Positions 8,922 through 17,878 of a DNA stretch of 33,726 nt are shown one piece after another. This DNA is from Thermus igniterrae ATCC 700962. GTDB lineage: Bacteria; Deinococcota; Deinococci; Deinococcales; Thermaceae. Position 1 is the stretch's first letter. Every line of letters begins with the position of its first letter. The translations under genes were made by a program, and so were the position numbers. The notes under the pieces are model-generated. The model was given only the letters and a program-made list of their open reading frames with translations. It searched no databases and had not been told where the DNA came from. The stretch covers positions 1 to 33,726 of the forward strand of contig NZ_AQWU01000050.1 in the NCBI RefSeq assembly GCF_000376265.1. The letters are read 5' to 3'.

Positions 8922-10136
8922 CTAGAGGAGCTGGGCCACCGCCTCCTTCACCGCCTTGTCCTGGAGGTAGCCGGCCTTGAGCCGGGCCAGGCCCCGCTCG
9001 CCCATCTCCCGCCGGAACTCCTGCAGGGAGACCCCGTAGGAACGGGCCACCGCCTGGAGGTAGGCCTGCCACTCCTCCTCGCCCAACTCGGGCTTGAGCT
9101 CCTCGGCCAGCTGCTCCTTGGCCAGGGAGCGCTTCACCCGCTTCAGGGCCTCCTGGCGCAGGTCCTCCCGGAACTTCTCCAGCTCGCCCCGGTCCTCCAG
9201 GGCCTTGAGGTAGGCCTCGAGGCTCACCCCCTGGCGGGCCAGGTCCTCAGCCAGATGCTCCAGGAGGTGGCGCTCCTCTGCCTCCAGCATGGAGGGGGGA
9301 ATCTCGGCCTCAATCCCCTCGGCCAGCTTCTCCAGGAAGGCCCGCTCCCGGGCCTCCTGGTACTGGCGCTCGGCCTGGCGCTTCAGGCTTTCCCGCACCT
9401 TGGCCCTGAGGTCCTCGAGGCTTTCCGCCTCCAGGGTCTTGGCGAACTCCTCGTCCAGGGCGGGGAGCTCCAGGGTTTTGACCTCCAGGACCTCGGTGCG
9501 CACCTCCCGCACCTTCTCCCCCTTCTCGTTCAGCACGGGAACCATGACCACCTCCCCCGCCTTCTTGCCGAGAAGGGCCTCCTTCACATGGGGCAGGGCC
9601 TTGGAAAGGTCAATGGGGAACTCCGCCCCCTCCTCGGTGCGCACGAAGAGGTGGTCCCCCTCCCTGGCCTCCCGCTCCACGGCCACCAGCTCAGCGTAGC
9701 GGTGGCGGAGCTCCTCCAGGGCCTTTTCCACCATCTCCTCGGTGACCTCGGGGGCCTCCACCTCCAGGGTAAACTCCCGCCAGTTGGGGAGGCGCACCTC
9801 GGGGTAGTTCTCCACCTCGGCCACATAGCGGAAGCCCTGGCCCTCCTCCAGCTCCTGCTCCACCACCCGGGCGGCCACGGGCAGGAGGCCCAGCTCCCGC
9901 ACCGCCTCGGGGTAGGTCTCCTCCACCAGGCGCTCCTTGAGGTCCTCCAGGAGGGCCTCCCGCCCCAGGCGGGCCTCCACCACCTTGAGGGGGGCCTTCC
10001 CCGGGCGGAACCCGGGAACCCTCACCCGCTTCGCCAGGTCCCGAAGGAGGCCCTCGTAGCTCTTCTGCACCCTCTCCGCCGGCACCTGCACCCGGACCTT
10101 CACCAGATAGCCGGAACGCTCCAGGATCTCCGCCAC
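8922..10136 (-). CDS. tig: trigger factor, ribosome-associated chaperone
   Basis: 404 residues from GTG 10136, preceded by a GAGGT-type ribosome-binding site. Trigger factor binds the ribosome near the exit tunnel and shields nascent chains. The N-terminal ribosome-binding domain carries the signature GFRPGKAP at about residues 42-49. A middle PPIase-like region follows (about 140-230, acidic and including [11 protein letters not shown]). The C-terminal two-fifths is highly charged and helical, as expected for the chaperone arms. It is a little shorter than the E. coli protein. It lies just downstream of tRNA-Leu on the same strand and upstream of clpP, the widespread tig-clpP-clpX order. Confidence 0.96.
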   Translation of the reverse strand: MAEILERSGYLVKVRVQVPAERVQKSYEGLLRDLAKRVRVPGFRPGKAPLKVVEARLGREALLEDLKERLVEETYPEAVRELGLLPVAARVVEQELEEGQGFRYVAEVENYPEVRLPNWREFTLEVEAPEVTEEMVEKALEELRHRYAELVAVEREAREGDHLFVRTEEGAEFPIDLSKALPHVKEALLGKKAGEVVMVPVLNEKGEKVREVRTEVLEVKTLELPALDEEFAKTLEAESLEDLRAKVRESLKRQAERQYQEARERAFLEKLAEGIEAEIPPSMLEAEERHLLEHLAEDLARQGVSLEAYLKALEDRGELEKFREDLRQEALKRVKRSLAKEQLAEELKPELGEEEWQAYLQAVARSYGVSLQEFRREMGERGLARLKAGYLQDKAVKEAVAQLL

Positions 10137-10174
10137 ACCTCACCTCGCGCTAAGGAAAGGGGGCCTCGCCCAGG

Positions 10175-10259
10175 TGGTGCGAGGAGCGGGACTTGAACCC
10201 GCACGGGTTACCCCACCGGATCCTAAGTCCGGCGCGTCTACCGGTTCCGCCATCCTCGC
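10175..10259 (-). tRNA. tRNA-Leu (anticodon TAG)
   Basis: On the minus strand the acceptor stem GCGAGGA pairs with TCCTCGC, followed by discriminator A and an encoded CCA. The anticodon stem CCGGA/TCCGG encloses CTTAGGA, so the anticodon is TAG. The long variable arm expected of a class II leucine tRNA is present, with GGTTCAAGTCC for the T arm. The 5' end abuts the hairpin at 10260-10280. Confidence 0.95.
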
Positions 10260-10280
10260 AAGGAGGGCGAGGCCCTCCTT
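10260..10280 (-). other. perfect hairpin directly at the 5' end of tRNA-Leu
   Basis: AAGGAGGGC (10260-10268), loop GAG, GCCCTCCTT (10272-10280), a nine-pair perfect stem. It ends exactly one base before the first base of tRNA-Leu (10259). It lies 3' of the tRNA-His terminator on the minus strand. It may be a processing or anti-readthrough structure; the role is unknown. Confidence 0.5.
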
Positions 10281-10306
10281 TAAAATACCACCCCTTGCGG
10301 GGTGGT
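10281..10306 (-). terminator. probable intrinsic terminator after tRNA-His
   Basis: Read on the minus strand: ACCACCCC, tetraloop GCAA, GGGGTGGT, then ATTTTA. The stem has eight pairs (10287-10294 with 10299-10306), and a short U-run follows immediately. It lies a few bases after the encoded CCA of tRNA-His. If it is efficient, tRNA-Leu and tig need readthrough or a promoter of their own. Confidence 0.55.
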
Positions 10307-10311
10307 GGGAC

Positions 10312-10389
10312 TGGGGTGAGCGATGGGACTTGAACCCACGACCCCCGGATCCACAGTCCGGTGCTCTGACCAGCTGAGCTACGCTCACC
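10312..10389 (-). tRNA. tRNA-His (anticodon GTG)
   Basis: Minus-strand acceptor GTGAGCG pairs with CGCTCAC. The anticodon stem CCGGA/TCCGG encloses CTGTGGA, giving anticodon GTG. The discriminator is C73, and the base before the acceptor is G, so the G-1 identity element of histidine tRNA is encoded at 10389. CCA is encoded at 10312-10314. Confidence 0.95.
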
Positions 10390-10405
10390 ACGCTCAGCAC
10401 CCGCC

Positions 10406-10434
10406 ATTCTAAGGAGCTACCCGCCCCCCGTCAA
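10406..10434 (-). promoter_or_regulatory. promoter of the tRNA-His / tRNA-Leu unit
   Basis: Minus strand: TTGACG (10434-10429), 17-nt spacer, TAGAAT (10411-10406). This is one of the closest matches to the sigma-A consensus in the window. The predicted start near 10399 is about ten bases before tRNA-His. The promoter overlaps the last codons and stop of the rhodanese gene. Confidence 0.65.
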
Positions 10435-10701
10435 GGCCTGGAGGCCGCCCTCCAGGCTCATGGCCTCGTACCCCTCGGCCTCCAGGTAGAGGGCCCCCAC
10501 CTGGCTTAAAAGCCCCTTCTCGCAGACGAGGAGGAGGGGCTCCCGGGGAAGGCCGTGCTCCCCCGACTGGATCTTCTCTAGGGGAACCCACTCCGCGGGA
10601 AAAGGCAAGGGGGTAGTGCGCCGGTCTGCGGGGCGCACGTCCACCACCCTTACCCCGTGCTTAAGGAGCTCGGGGAGCTCTTCCGGACGCACCCTGCGCA
10701 T
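10417..10701 (-). CDS. single-domain rhodanese-like sulfurtransferase
   Basis: 94 residues when started at ATG 10701 (MRRVRPEELPELL). The frame is open further upstream, but the extra part has no family character and would contain the promoter box. The DVRP motif near residue 22 and the active-site loop LVCEKGLLS, with its persulfide-carrying Cys, identify a small rhodanese of the GlpE/PspE size class. Such proteins pass sulfane sulfur to acceptors; the partner cannot be read from the sequence. It diverges from carB, and its 3' end carries the tRNA-His promoter. Confidence 0.85.
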   Translation of the reverse strand: MRRVRPEELPELLKHGVRVVDVRPADRRTTPLPFPAEWVPLEKIQSGEHGLPREPLLLVCEKGLLSQVGALYLEAEGYEAMSLEGGLQALTGGG

Positions 10702-10708
10702 ACCCCTA

Positions 10709-10714
10709 AGTATA
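10709..10714 (-). promoter_or_regulatory. -10 box of the rhodanese gene
   Basis: TATACT on the minus strand (10714-10709), seven bases before ATG 10701, again a leaderless layout. This is the main reason for choosing that start. No -35 match is seen. Confidence 0.55.
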
Positions 10715-10750
10715 GCCCGGCAGGGGCGGGGCTCGTGCCGGACCCCCCGA

Positions 10751-10789
10751 GGCGCAAGGATATGCGCCTTTTCCCGGCTTTTGCGCATA
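10751..10789. promoter_or_regulatory. inverted repeats in the rhodanese-carB gap
   Basis: Two overlapping dyads share one arm. GGCGCA (10751-10756) and TGCGCC (10763-10768) form a six-pair hairpin followed by TTTT, terminator-like on the plus strand. TATGCGC (10761-10767) and its exact inverse GCGCATA (10783-10789) are separated by 15 nt, an operator-like spacing. The element lies about 50-90 bases upstream of the predicted carB transcription start and 37 bases upstream of the rhodanese -10 box. Confidence 0.4.
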
Positions 10790-10806
10790 AGTTAGCCGCC
10801 CTAGCC

Positions 10807-10835
10807 TTGGCGCCCCCCTCCTTTTGTGATAAGCT
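10807..10835 (+). promoter_or_regulatory. carB promoter
   Basis: TTGGCG (10807-10812), 17-nt spacer, TAAGCT (10830-10835). The expected start near 10842 leaves a leader of about ten bases before ATG 10853. Confidence 0.55.
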
Positions 10836-10852
10836 CAACCCCCGGGTACGCG

Positions 10853-13800
10853 ATGCCGCCGAGAAGAGACCTGAAGAAAATCCTCATCATCGGTTCCGGG
10901 CCCATCACCATTGGCCAGGCCGCGGAGTTTGACTACTCCGGCACCCAGGCGGTGAAGGCCCTCAGAGGGGCGGGGTACGAGGCCATCCTGGTGAACTCCA
11001 ACCCCGCCACCATCATGACCGACCCGGAGCTGGCCGAACGCACCTACATAGAACCCCTCACCCTGGAGTTCCTGGAACGGGTCATCGCCAAGGAGCGGCC
11101 CGACGCCCTCCTGCCCACCCTGGGCGGGCAGACCGCCCTCAACCTCTCCATGGCCCTCTACGAGGAGGGCATTCTGGAGCGGTACGGGGTGGAGCTCATC
11201 GGGGCCAAGGCCGAGGCCATCCGGAAGGGGGAGGACCGGGAGGAGTTCCAGAGGGCCATGCGCAAGATTGGCCTCGAGGTCCCCCGGGGCCAGATGGTGG
11301 GCAGCGTGGAGGAGGGGCTCCACTTCGCCCGCGAGGTGGGCTACCCCGTGGTGGTGCGCCCCTCCTTCACCCTGGGAGGCACCGGGGGCGGCATCGCCCG
11401 CAACGAGGGGGAGCTCCGGGAGGTCCTCTCCCGGGGGCTCCTCCTCTCCCCCGTGCACACCGCCTTGGTGGAGGAGTCGGTGCTGGGCTGGAAGGAGTTT
11501 GAGCTGGAGGTGATGCGGGACCACGCGGACACCGTGGTCATCATCACCAGCATTGAGAACGTGGACCCCATGGGGGTCCACACCGGGGACTCCATCACCG
11601 TGGCCCCCGCCCAGACCCTCTCCGACGTGGAGTACCAACGCATGCGGGATGCCGCCCGGGCCATCATCCGGGAGATTGGCGTGGACACCGGGGGTTCCAA
11701 CATCCAGTTCGCCGTGGACCCCAAGACGGGCCGCCAGGTGGTCATTGAGATGAACCCCCGGGTCTCCCGCTCAAGCGCCCTGGCTTCCAAGGCCACGGGC
11801 TTCCCCATCGCCAAGATCGCCGCCCTCCTGGCGGTGGGCTACCGGCTGGACGAACTCCCCAACGACATCACCCGCAAGACCCCGGCCTCCTTTGAACCCA
11901 CCATTGACTACGTGGTGGTGAAGATTCCCCGCTTCGCCTTTGAGAAGTTCCAGGACCTGCCCAACACCCTGGGGGGGCTGAGGGACGAGCTCGGCACCCA
12001 GATGAAGTCCGTGGGGGAGGTGATGGCCATGGGCCGCACCTTCAAGGAGGCCCTGCTGAAGGCCCTGCGGGGCCTGGAGCGGGACGTGCGGGCCCTGGCC
12101 GCGGTGCGCACCGAGGACCTGGAGAAGAAGCTCTACCCCAACCCCGACCGCATCTACGCGGTGCTGGAGCTCCTCAGGCGGGGGATGCCGGTGGAGGAGC
12201 TCTACCAGGCCACCCGCATAGACCCCTGGTTCCTCCACCAGATGCGGGAGATCGTGGAGGCGGAAGAGTGGCTCAGGGGCCACCCCCCGAAGGACCGGGA
12301 GGACTGGCGCTTCTACAAGGGCCTGGGCCTCTCCGATGCCCGCATGGGAGAGCTTCTGGGCTGGGAGGAGGGCCGGGTGCGGGAGGAACGGAAGGCCCAG
12401 GGGGTGGTCCCCGTCTACAAGACCGTGGACACCTGCGCCGCGGAGTTTGAGGCCTACACCCCCTACCACTACTCCACCTACGAGCAGGAGGACGAGGTCT
12501 GGCCCTCGGCCAAGCCCAAGGTGGTGATCCTGGGCTCGGGGCCCATCCGCATCGGCCAGGGGGTGGAGTTTGACTACGCCACGGTGCACGCGGTCTGGGC
12601 CCTGAAGGAGGCGGGCTACGAGACCATCATGGTGAACTCCAACCCCGAAACCGTCTCCACCGACTACGACACCGCCGACCGCCTCTACTTTGAACCCCTG
12701 ACCCTGGAGGACGTGCTGAACCTGGTGGAGCACGAAAAGCCCCTGGGGGTGATCGCCACCCTGGGGGGGCAGACCCCCCTCAAGCTGGCCAAGGGGCTGG
12801 AGGAGGCGGGGGTTAGACTCCTGGGTACGCCTTTTGCCGCCATCCACCAGGCGGAGGACCGGGAGGCCTTCAACCGGCTCTGCCGGGAGCTTGGCATCCC
12901 CCAGCCTGAGGGCCGGGTGGCCAAGACCCCGGAGGAGGCCCTGCGCCTGGCCCGGGAGGTGGGCTTCCCCCTCCTGGCCCGGCCCAGCTACGTGCTGGGT
13001 GGGCGGGCCATGCGCGTCCTGGGGGACGAGGCGGAGCTTGCGCGCTATCTGGAGGAGGTCTATGCTCCTCTGCAGGACAAGCCCTCCATCCTGCTGGACC
13101 GCTACCTGGAAGGCGCCTTAGAGCTGGACGTGGACGCGCTTTCCGACGGGCAGGAGGTGATGATCGCCGGGGTGATGGAGCACGTGGAGCGGGCCGGGGT
13201 CCACTCGGGGGACTCGGCCACGGTGCTCCCCCCCGTGCACCTCTCCCCCGCCGCCTTGGCCAAGGTCAAGGACTACACCCGCCGCCTGGCCCTGGCCCTG
13301 GGGGTGAGGGGGCTTTTGAACGTGCAGTACGCGGTCTTAGGGGAGGAAGTGTACATCCTCGAGGCCAACCCCCGGGCCTCCCGCACCGTGCCCTTCGTAT
13401 CCAAGGCCATCGGCGTGCCCCTGGCCAAGCTGGCCGCCCTGATTGCCGTGGGCAAGACCCTAAAGGAGCTTGGGGTGCGGGACCTGGAACCCGTCCCCCC
13501 CTACTACGCGGTGAAGGAGGTGGTGATCCCCTGGCTCAAGTTCCCCGGGGTGATCCCCGTGCTGGGGCCGGAGATGCGCTCCACCGGGGAGAGCATGGGC
13601 CTGGACCAGGACCCCTACCTGGCCTACTACAGGGCCCAGCTGGGGGCCGGGCAGCGGCTGCCCCTTAAGGGGCGGGTGCGCTTTCTGGCCGAGGGGTTGC
13701 CCGAGCGGGAAAGGGCCCGGCTGGAGGAGATCCGGCGGCAGTACCTGGAGGCAGGGTTTGAGGAAGGGGAGGCGTACGACCTCCTCATCAGCCCCCTTCC

Positions 13801-13960
13801 CCACCCCGAGCTCAGGCGGGCGGTGGAGCGGGGCCTGCCCTTCATCACCACCCTCGAGGGGGCCTGGTGGAGCCTCAAGGCCATCCTTCGGGCCCGGGAG
13901 AAGGAGCTGGGGGTCAAAAGCCTTCAGGAATGGCACGGGGTGTACAATAGGGTCCAATGA
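10853..13960 (+). CDS. carB: carbamoyl-phosphate synthase, large subunit
   Basis: 1035 residues. It makes carbamoyl phosphate from bicarbonate, ammonia supplied by the CarA glutaminase subunit, and two ATP, for arginine and pyrimidine synthesis. The two homologous ATP-grasp halves are visible: each begins with an (I/V)(I/L)GSGPIxIGQ motif and contains an NPRxSR segment ([13 protein letters not shown] and [13 protein letters not shown]). An oligomerisation region links them. The C-terminal allosteric domain is short and divergent. ATG 10853 is chosen over GTG 10826 because the latter lies at the -10 box. carA is not in this window. The stop overlaps the next gene as ATGA (13957-13960). Confidence 0.97.
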   Translation: MPPRRDLKKILIIGSGPITIGQAAEFDYSGTQAVKALRGAGYEAILVNSNPATIMTDPELAERTYIEPLTLEFLERVIAKERPDALLPTLGGQTALNLSMALYEEGILERYGVELIGAKAEAIRKGEDREEFQRAMRKIGLEVPRGQMVGSVEEGLHFAREVGYPVVVRPSFTLGGTGGGIARNEGELREVLSRGLLLSPVHTALVEESVLGWKEFELEVMRDHADTVVIITSIENVDPMGVHTGDSITVAPAQTLSDVEYQRMRDAARAIIREIGVDTGGSNIQFAVDPKTGRQVVIEMNPRVSRSSALASKATGFPIAKIAALLAVGYRLDELPNDITRKTPASFEPTIDYVVVKIPRFAFEKFQDLPNTLGGLRDELGTQMKSVGEVMAMGRTFKEALLKALRGLERDVRALAAVRTEDLEKKLYPNPDRIYAVLELLRRGMPVEELYQATRIDPWFLHQMREIVEAEEWLRGHPPKDREDWRFYKGLGLSDARMGELLGWEEGRVREERKAQGVVPVYKTVDTCAAEFEAYTPYHYSTYEQEDEVWPSAKPKVVILGSGPIRIGQGVEFDYATVHAVWALKEAGYETIMVNSNPETVSTDYDTADRLYFEPLTLEDVLNLVEHEKPLGVIATLGGQTPLKLAKGLEEAGVRLLGTPFAAIHQAEDREAFNRLCRELGIPQPEGRVAKTPEEALRLAREVGFPLLARPSYVLGGRAMRVLGDEAELARYLEEVYAPLQDKPSILLDRYLEGALELDVDALSDGQEVMIAGVMEHVERAGVHSGDSATVLPPVHLSPAALAKVKDYTRRLALALGVRGLLNVQYAVLGEEVYILEANPRASRTVPFVSKAIGVPLAKLAALIAVGKTLKELGVRDLEPVPPYYAVKEVVIPWLKFPGVIPVLGPEMRSTGESMGLDQDPYLAYYRAQLGAGQRLPLKGRVRFLAEGLPERERARLEEIRRQYLEAGFEEGEAYDLLISPLPHPELRRAVERGLPFITTLEGAWWSLKAILRAREKELGVKSLQEWHGVYNRVQ
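13943..13948 (+). promoter_or_regulatory. possible internal promoter for the PII-like gene
   Basis: TACAAT, five of six bases of the -10 consensus, lies eight bases before ATG 13957 and inside the last carB codons. It could give a leaderless transcript independent of carB, although ATGA coupling to carB is also possible. Confidence 0.4.
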
Positions 13961-14286
13961 AGCTCATCGTGGCCATCGTGCAGGACACGGACGCCCCCGG
14001 GCTCACCAAGGCCCTTCTGGAACGGGGCCTGCAGTCCACCAAGCTGGCCTCCACCGGGGGCTTCCTGCGGGAGGGGAACACCACGCTCCTCATCGGCCTG
14101 GAGGACGAGCGGGTGCCCGAGGTCCTGGAGCTCATCCGGGAGAAGTGCCGCACCCGCACCCGCCTGGTGACCCGGGGCTTTCCCCTCTCCGAGGCCCCCG
14201 ACCCCTTCCTGGCCCAGCCGGTGGAGGTGCAGGTGGGGGGGGCGGTGGTCTTCGTCCTGCCGGTGGAGGGCTTCTTCAAGGTGTGA
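13957..14286 (+). CDS. PII-like protein of the DarA/PstA (CdAMP_rec) type
   Basis: 109 residues. The start [12 protein letters not shown] and the segment [16 protein letters not shown] match the PII-like family that binds cyclic di-AMP in Gram-positive bacteria (PstA/DarA, formerly DUF970). The TGGF(L)REGNTT stretch forms part of the nucleotide-binding loop in the family. Whether this protein binds c-di-AMP here is an inference; no diadenylate cyclase gene is in the window. It overlaps the carB stop by four bases, which may mean a signalling link to carbamoyl phosphate supply or only gene packing. Confidence 0.85.
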   Translation: MKLIVAIVQDTDAPGLTKALLERGLQSTKLASTGGFLREGNTTLLIGLEDERVPEVLELIREKCRTRTRLVTRGFPLSEAPDPFLAQPVEVQVGGAVVFVLPVEGFFKV

Positions 14287-14321
14287 GCCCCCCCGCCCTG
14301 GACGGGAGGGGAAGGGCCCGC

Positions 14322-14327
14322 TAAAGT
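14322..14327 (+). promoter_or_regulatory. -10 box of trmI (leaderless)
   Basis: TAAAGT ends seven bases before GTG 14335, the spacing seen at the other leaderless genes here. TGGACG at 14299-14304, 17 nt upstream, is a weak -35 candidate. Confidence 0.45.
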
Positions 14328-14334
14328 GGGCGGG

Positions 14335-15099
14335 GTGGAAGGGGAACTCTTTCTCCTAAAAGACGCCAAGGGGCGCGCCTTCCTGGTGCGCCTGCGGGAG
14401 GGAGGGGTCTTCCACCACCACCGGGGCACGGTAGCCCACGAGGCCATCCTGCGGGCAGGCCCGGGGGGGAAGGTCCTGACCCACCTGGGGGAGGAGCTCT
14501 CCGTGCACCGGCCCACCCTGGAGGAGTACGTGCTCCACATGCGCCGGAGCGCCACCCCCACCTACCCCAAGGACGCCAGCGCCCTGGTGGCCCTCCTGGA
14601 CCTGGCCCCGGGGATGCGGGTCCTCGAGGCCGGCACGGGCTCGGGGGGGCTCACCCTGTTCCTGGCCCGGGCGGTGGGACCCGAGGGCCGGGTGGACACC
14701 CACGAGAAGCGCCCCCACCACCTGAGGCAGGCGGTGGAGAACATCCGGGCCTTCTGGAAGGCGGACAACATCCGCTTCCACGAGGGGGGGCTGGAAGAGG
14801 CCCTCCTGGAGCCCGAGGCCTACGATGCCGTGGCCCTGGACCTTATGGAGCCCTGGAAGGTGCTGGCCAAGGCCGCAGAGGCCCTCAAGCCCGACCGCCC
14901 CCTGGCCGCCTACCTGCCCAACATCACCCAGGTGCTGGAGCTCCTCAAGGGGGCCGAAGGGCTTCCCCTGAGGCTGGAAAGGGTCTTGGAGGTATCCTGG
15001 CGGGAGTGGGAGGTGCGGCTTCCCGTGGCCCATCCCCGCTTCCAGCAGGTGGGCCACACGGCCTTCTTGGTCCTGTTTAGGAAATGGAAGGCCTCCTGA
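14335..15099 (+). CDS. trmI: tRNA (adenine-58-N1) methyltransferase
   Basis: 254 residues from GTG 14335 (MEGELFLLKD). It methylates N1 of A58 in the T loop using SAM, a modification important for tRNA stability at high temperature. The protein has the TrmI layout: an N-terminal small beta domain (GGVFHHHRG, THLGEELSVHRPTLEEY), then RRSATPTYPKDAS, the SAM-binding motif LEAGTGSGG, and DLMEPW, with a C-terminal VGHTAFL segment. It closely resembles the Thermus thermophilus enzyme as I remember it. GTG 14326 is an alternative start, but it overlaps the -10 box. The 3' end overlaps rqcH by 16 nt. Confidence 0.93.
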   Translation: MEGELFLLKDAKGRAFLVRLREGGVFHHHRGTVAHEAILRAGPGGKVLTHLGEELSVHRPTLEEYVLHMRRSATPTYPKDASALVALLDLAPGMRVLEAGTGSGGLTLFLARAVGPEGRVDTHEKRPHHLRQAVENIRAFWKADNIRFHEGGLEEALLEPEAYDAVALDLMEPWKVLAKAAEALKPDRPLAAYLPNITQVLELLKGAEGLPLRLERVLEVSWREWEVRLPVAHPRFQQVGHTAFLVLFRKWKAS

Positions 15100-16634
15100 T
15101 CCACGCCGTGTTGCGGGAGCTTTGGCCCGAGCTCCCCGCCACCAACCTGGGCCTGGCCTTCCCCGACGAGGGGACGGCGGCCCTGCTCCTCAAGGGGCGG
15201 TCGGGGCGGATCTTCAACCTGGTCCTCCACTACCGCCCCCCCACCCCCAGCCTGGTCCTGGAGGCGGGGACCCTGCTGGGGGAGCCCAAGACCCCCTTCC
15301 AGCGCCAGCTGGAGGCCCGGGTCAAGGGTCCCCTCCTAGAAGCGGAGCAGCACAAGCTGGACCGGGTGGTCTTCCTCCGCTTCGCCGGGGAAAAGGGCTT
15401 CGTGGACACGCCCCCGGTGCGCCTGGTCCTCGAGGCCACGGGCCGGAACGCCAACCTCCTCCTCCTGGACGAGGAGGGACGCATCCTGGGGGTGGACCGG
15501 GTCATCACCCAGGCGGTGAACCGCTACCGGGAGCTCAGGCCCGGCCTCCCCTACGTGCCCCCGCCTCCCTACGAGAAGCTGGACCCCAGGACCCTGAAGG
15601 AGCAGGACCTGGAAGTCCTCCTGGGCAAGCCTCTTAAGGAGGTGGTGCGCCACGTGGACGGGGTGGGGCTTGAGCTCATGCGGGAGCTGGCCCGCCGCAC
15701 GGGCCTTACCCCGGAAACCCCCCTGGATAAGCCCGCCCTGAAACGGGTCCACCGGGCCCTGAGGGAGCTGGTGGAAGACCCCTCCTTGCGCACGGAGCTT
15801 TCCCAGGAGCTGAGGCGGCGCTGGGCCGAGGAGGAGAAGGAGGCCCTGAGAAAACCCCTCCTGGAGGCCCTGGAGCGGGAGCGGAAGACCCTCTTGGCCC
15901 GGATTGCCGACTACCAGCGGGCCCTGGAGCGCCTGGAGGAGGCGGAGGCCTTGCGGCGACAGGCCGACCTCCTCCTGGCCCGCATGCGGGAGGTGCCCAA
16001 GGGGGCAGAACGGGTAGTCCTGGAGGGCTTTGACGGCACCCCTGTGGCGGTGGCCCTGGACCCCACCCTCTCCCCGCAGGAGAATGCCAAGAAGCTCTAC
16101 GAGCGGGCCCGGAGGCTGGAGGAGCTGGCGGAGCGGGCCCTGGAGCTCATCCCCAAGACGGAGGAGCGGGTGCGGGCCCTGGAGGCGGAGATGGAACGGG
16201 TACGCCAGGCGGACCTGCAGGAGCTCCTGGAGCTTTCCCGAAGGCCCCGGGAAGGCAAGGGGCCCAGGCTTGGCCTCCGCTACACCTCCCCCTCCGGTTA
16301 TCCCGTCCTGGTGGGCCGGAACGCCAAGGAAAACGACCTCCTCACCCGCACCGCCCACTCGGAGGACCTCTGGTTCCACGCCCAGGGGGTGCCGGGAAGC
16401 CACGTGATCCTCAAGGCCGAGGGCAAGAACCCGCCCCTGGAGGACCTCCTCTTCGCCGCCCGGCTGGCCGCCTACCACTCCAAGGCCCGGGGAGAGGCCC
16501 AGGTGCCCGTGGACTACACCCGCAAAAAGCACGTGTGGCGCCCCAGGAAGGCCGCCTTGGGCCAGGTGCTCTACACCCATGCCAAGACCCTCTTCGTGGA
16601 GGGCGCGCTTCCCAAGGAGGCCCAGGAGGAGTAG
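15084..16634 (+). CDS. rqcH: NFACT-family ribosome quality control factor (RqcH/Rqc2-like)
   Basis: 516 residues from ATG 15084, with AGGA just upstream and overlapping the trmI end. NFACT proteins bind the large ribosomal subunit with a stalled peptidyl-tRNA, and bacterial RqcH adds C-terminal Ala tails. Order seen: NFACT-N domain with Asp93-Arg94 ([10 protein letters not shown]), matching the conserved DR pair needed for tailing in RqcH; a helix-hairpin-helix-like part ([12 protein letters not shown]); a long charged coiled coil (about 240-390); and the NFACT-R domain ([12 protein letters not shown], then [16 protein letters not shown]). Older annotation would call this fibronectin-binding protein FbpA; the quality-control role is the better reading. 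Confidence 0.9.
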   Translation: MEGLLIHAVLRELWPELPATNLGLAFPDEGTAALLLKGRSGRIFNLVLHYRPPTPSLVLEAGTLLGEPKTPFQRQLEARVKGPLLEAEQHKLDRVVFLRFAGEKGFVDTPPVRLVLEATGRNANLLLLDEEGRILGVDRVITQAVNRYRELRPGLPYVPPPPYEKLDPRTLKEQDLEVLLGKPLKEVVRHVDGVGLELMRELARRTGLTPETPLDKPALKRVHRALRELVEDPSLRTELSQELRRRWAEEEKEALRKPLLEALERERKTLLARIADYQRALERLEEAEALRRQADLLLARMREVPKGAERVVLEGFDGTPVAVALDPTLSPQENAKKLYERARRLEELAERALELIPKTEERVRALEAEMERVRQADLQELLELSRRPREGKGPRLGLRYTSPSGYPVLVGRNAKENDLLTRTAHSEDLWFHAQGVPGSHVILKAEGKNPPLEDLLFAARLAAYHSKARGEAQVPVDYTRKKHVWRPRKAALGQVLYTHAKTLFVEGALPKEAQEE

Positions 16635-16637
16635 ACT
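16632..16637 (+). promoter_or_regulatory. -10 box of panD (leaderless)
   Basis: TAGACT overlaps the rqcH stop and lies eight bases before GTG 16646. The resulting PanD numbering is exactly canonical, which supports both the box and the start. Confidence 0.5.
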
Positions 16638-16645
16638 TGCCGCTT

Positions 16646-17008
16646 GTGAGGCGCGTGATGTTCCACGCCAAGATCCACCGGGCCACCGTAACCCAGGCCG
16701 ACCTCCACTACGTGGGCTCGGTGACCGTGGACCAGGACCTCCTGGACGCGGCCGGCATCCTTCCCTACGAGCAGGTGGACGTCTACGACATCACCAACGG
16801 CGCCCGGCTCACCACCTACGCCCTCCCCGGGGAGCGGGGCTCGGGGGTGGTGCAGATCAATGGGGCCGCCGCCCACCTGGTGCGCCCGGGGGACCTGGTG
16901 ATCCTGGTGGCCTACGGGATCTTTGAGGAGGAGGAGGCCAGAAACCTGAAGCCCACCGTGGTCTTGGTGGACGAGAAAAACCGCATCCTGGAGGTCCGCA
17001 AGGGGTGA
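16646..17008 (+). CDS. panD: aspartate 1-decarboxylase proenzyme
   Basis: 120 residues from GTG 16646 ([13 protein letters not shown]). It makes beta-alanine from aspartate for pantothenate and CoA synthesis. The proenzyme cleaves itself between Gly24 and Ser25 (HYVGSVT) to form the pyruvoyl cofactor, and the GTG start puts the site at exactly 24/25 as in characterised PanD. The ATG at 16658 would shift the site and drop conserved residues. Also visible are YDITNG and a GERGSG-xxx-INGAAA segment. The stop TGA overlaps the GTG of the next gene (GTGA). Confidence 0.95.
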   Translation: MRRVMFHAKIHRATVTQADLHYVGSVTVDQDLLDAAGILPYEQVDVYDITNGARLTTYALPGERGSGVVQINGAAAHLVRPGDLVILVAYGIFEEEEARNLKPTVVLVDEKNRILEVRKG

Positions 17009-17853
17009 GCCGCCTGAAGCTCTACCTGGACCTGGTGCGCTTTGAGCACACCCTCTTCGCCCTCCCCTTTGCCTACGGGGGGATGCTCCTGGCGGCGGGG
17101 GGGTGGCCAGGCTGGCCCACCTTCCTCCTGGTCACCCTGGCCATGGTGGGAGCCAGGACCATGGCCATGGCCCTGAACCGGCTCATTGACTGGCGCATAG
17201 ACGCCCTCAACCCCCGCACGCAGAACCGCCACCTCCCCCGGGGCCTGGTGAAGCCCTGGGAGACCCTGGTCCTGGCCCTTTTGGGCCTCCTCCTCCTGGC
17301 CTACGCCGGCCTCGCCCTCAACCCCCTAACGGCCAGGCTCCTGCCGGTGGCCGTCTTCTTCCTCACCTTCTACAGCTACACCAAGCGCTTCACCTGGCTT
17401 TGCCACTACTTTTTGGGCCTCACCATTGGGGCGGCGGCCGCGGGGGGCTGGATTGCCGTCACCGGGAGCTTCCACCCGGTGGCCTACTGGCTTTGGGCCG
17501 GGGTGGGGCTCTGGATCACCGGCTTTGACATCCTCTACGCCACCCAGGACTATGCCTTTGACCGGGCCCACGGGGTCCAGAGCATCCCCGCCCGCTTCGG
17601 CATCCCCCGGGCCCTGGCCATAGCCCGCCTGAGCCACCTCCTGGCCTGGGGGGCCTTCCTCCTGGCGGGCCTGGCCTATGGGGCAGGAGCCCTTTACTTC
17701 CTGGGCCTCCTCCTGGTGGGGGGGCTTCTCCTATGGGAGCACCGCCTGGTCTCCCCAGAGGACCTTTCCCGGGTGGAGGTGGCCTTCTTCCAGGCCAATG
17801 TGGGGGTGAGCCTGGGGATGTTCTTCTTCATCGTCCTGGACCTCTTTCTTTGA
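17005..17853 (+). CDS. mqnP: UbiA-family prenyltransferase, probably of menaquinone synthesis
   Basis: 282 residues from GTG 17005, with about eight or nine hydrophobic membrane segments. The first Asp-rich motif is [12 protein letters not shown] (Asn58, Asp62, Asp66) and the second is [12 protein letters not shown]. Both bind the Mg-diphosphate of the prenyl donor. Annotation pipelines often call this protein 4-hydroxybenzoate polyprenyltransferase. Thermus uses menaquinone made by the futalosine route, so the MqnP step is the likelier role; this is inference from the organism and not from the sequence. The neighbour panD is metabolically unrelated, so the four-base overlap looks like packing. 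Confidence 0.85.
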   Translation: MSRLKLYLDLVRFEHTLFALPFAYGGMLLAAGGWPGWPTFLLVTLAMVGARTMAMALNRLIDWRIDALNPRTQNRHLPRGLVKPWETLVLALLGLLLLAYAGLALNPLTARLLPVAVFFLTFYSYTKRFTWLCHYFLGLTIGAAAAGGWIAVTGSFHPVAYWLWAGVGLWITGFDILYATQDYAFDRAHGVQSIPARFGIPRALAIARLSHLLAWGAFLLAGLAYGAGALYFLGLLLVGGLLLWEHRLVSPEDLSRVEVAFFQANVGVSLGMFFFIVLDLFL

Positions 17854-17866
17854 GGGCCTGCCGGTG

Positions 17867-17872
17867 TACCCT
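17867..17872 (+). promoter_or_regulatory. possible -10 box upstream of the TIGR01440-type gene
   Basis: TACCCT lies six bases before ATG 17879, the same spacing as other leaderless starts in the window. It is a weaker match, and no -35 is evident. Confidence 0.3.
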
Positions 17873-17878
17873 GGGGGC

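Noticed and set aside
10140-10407. Small minus-strand frames such as SSAGQSTGLWIRGSWVQVPS
   Set aside because: These are translations of the tRNA-His and tRNA-Leu genes, a well-known false-gene pattern.
10826-10852. carB start at GTG 10826
   Set aside because: It would overlap the -10 box at 10830-10835 and add nine residues without similarity; ATG 10853 begins just before the conserved [11 protein letters not shown] segment.
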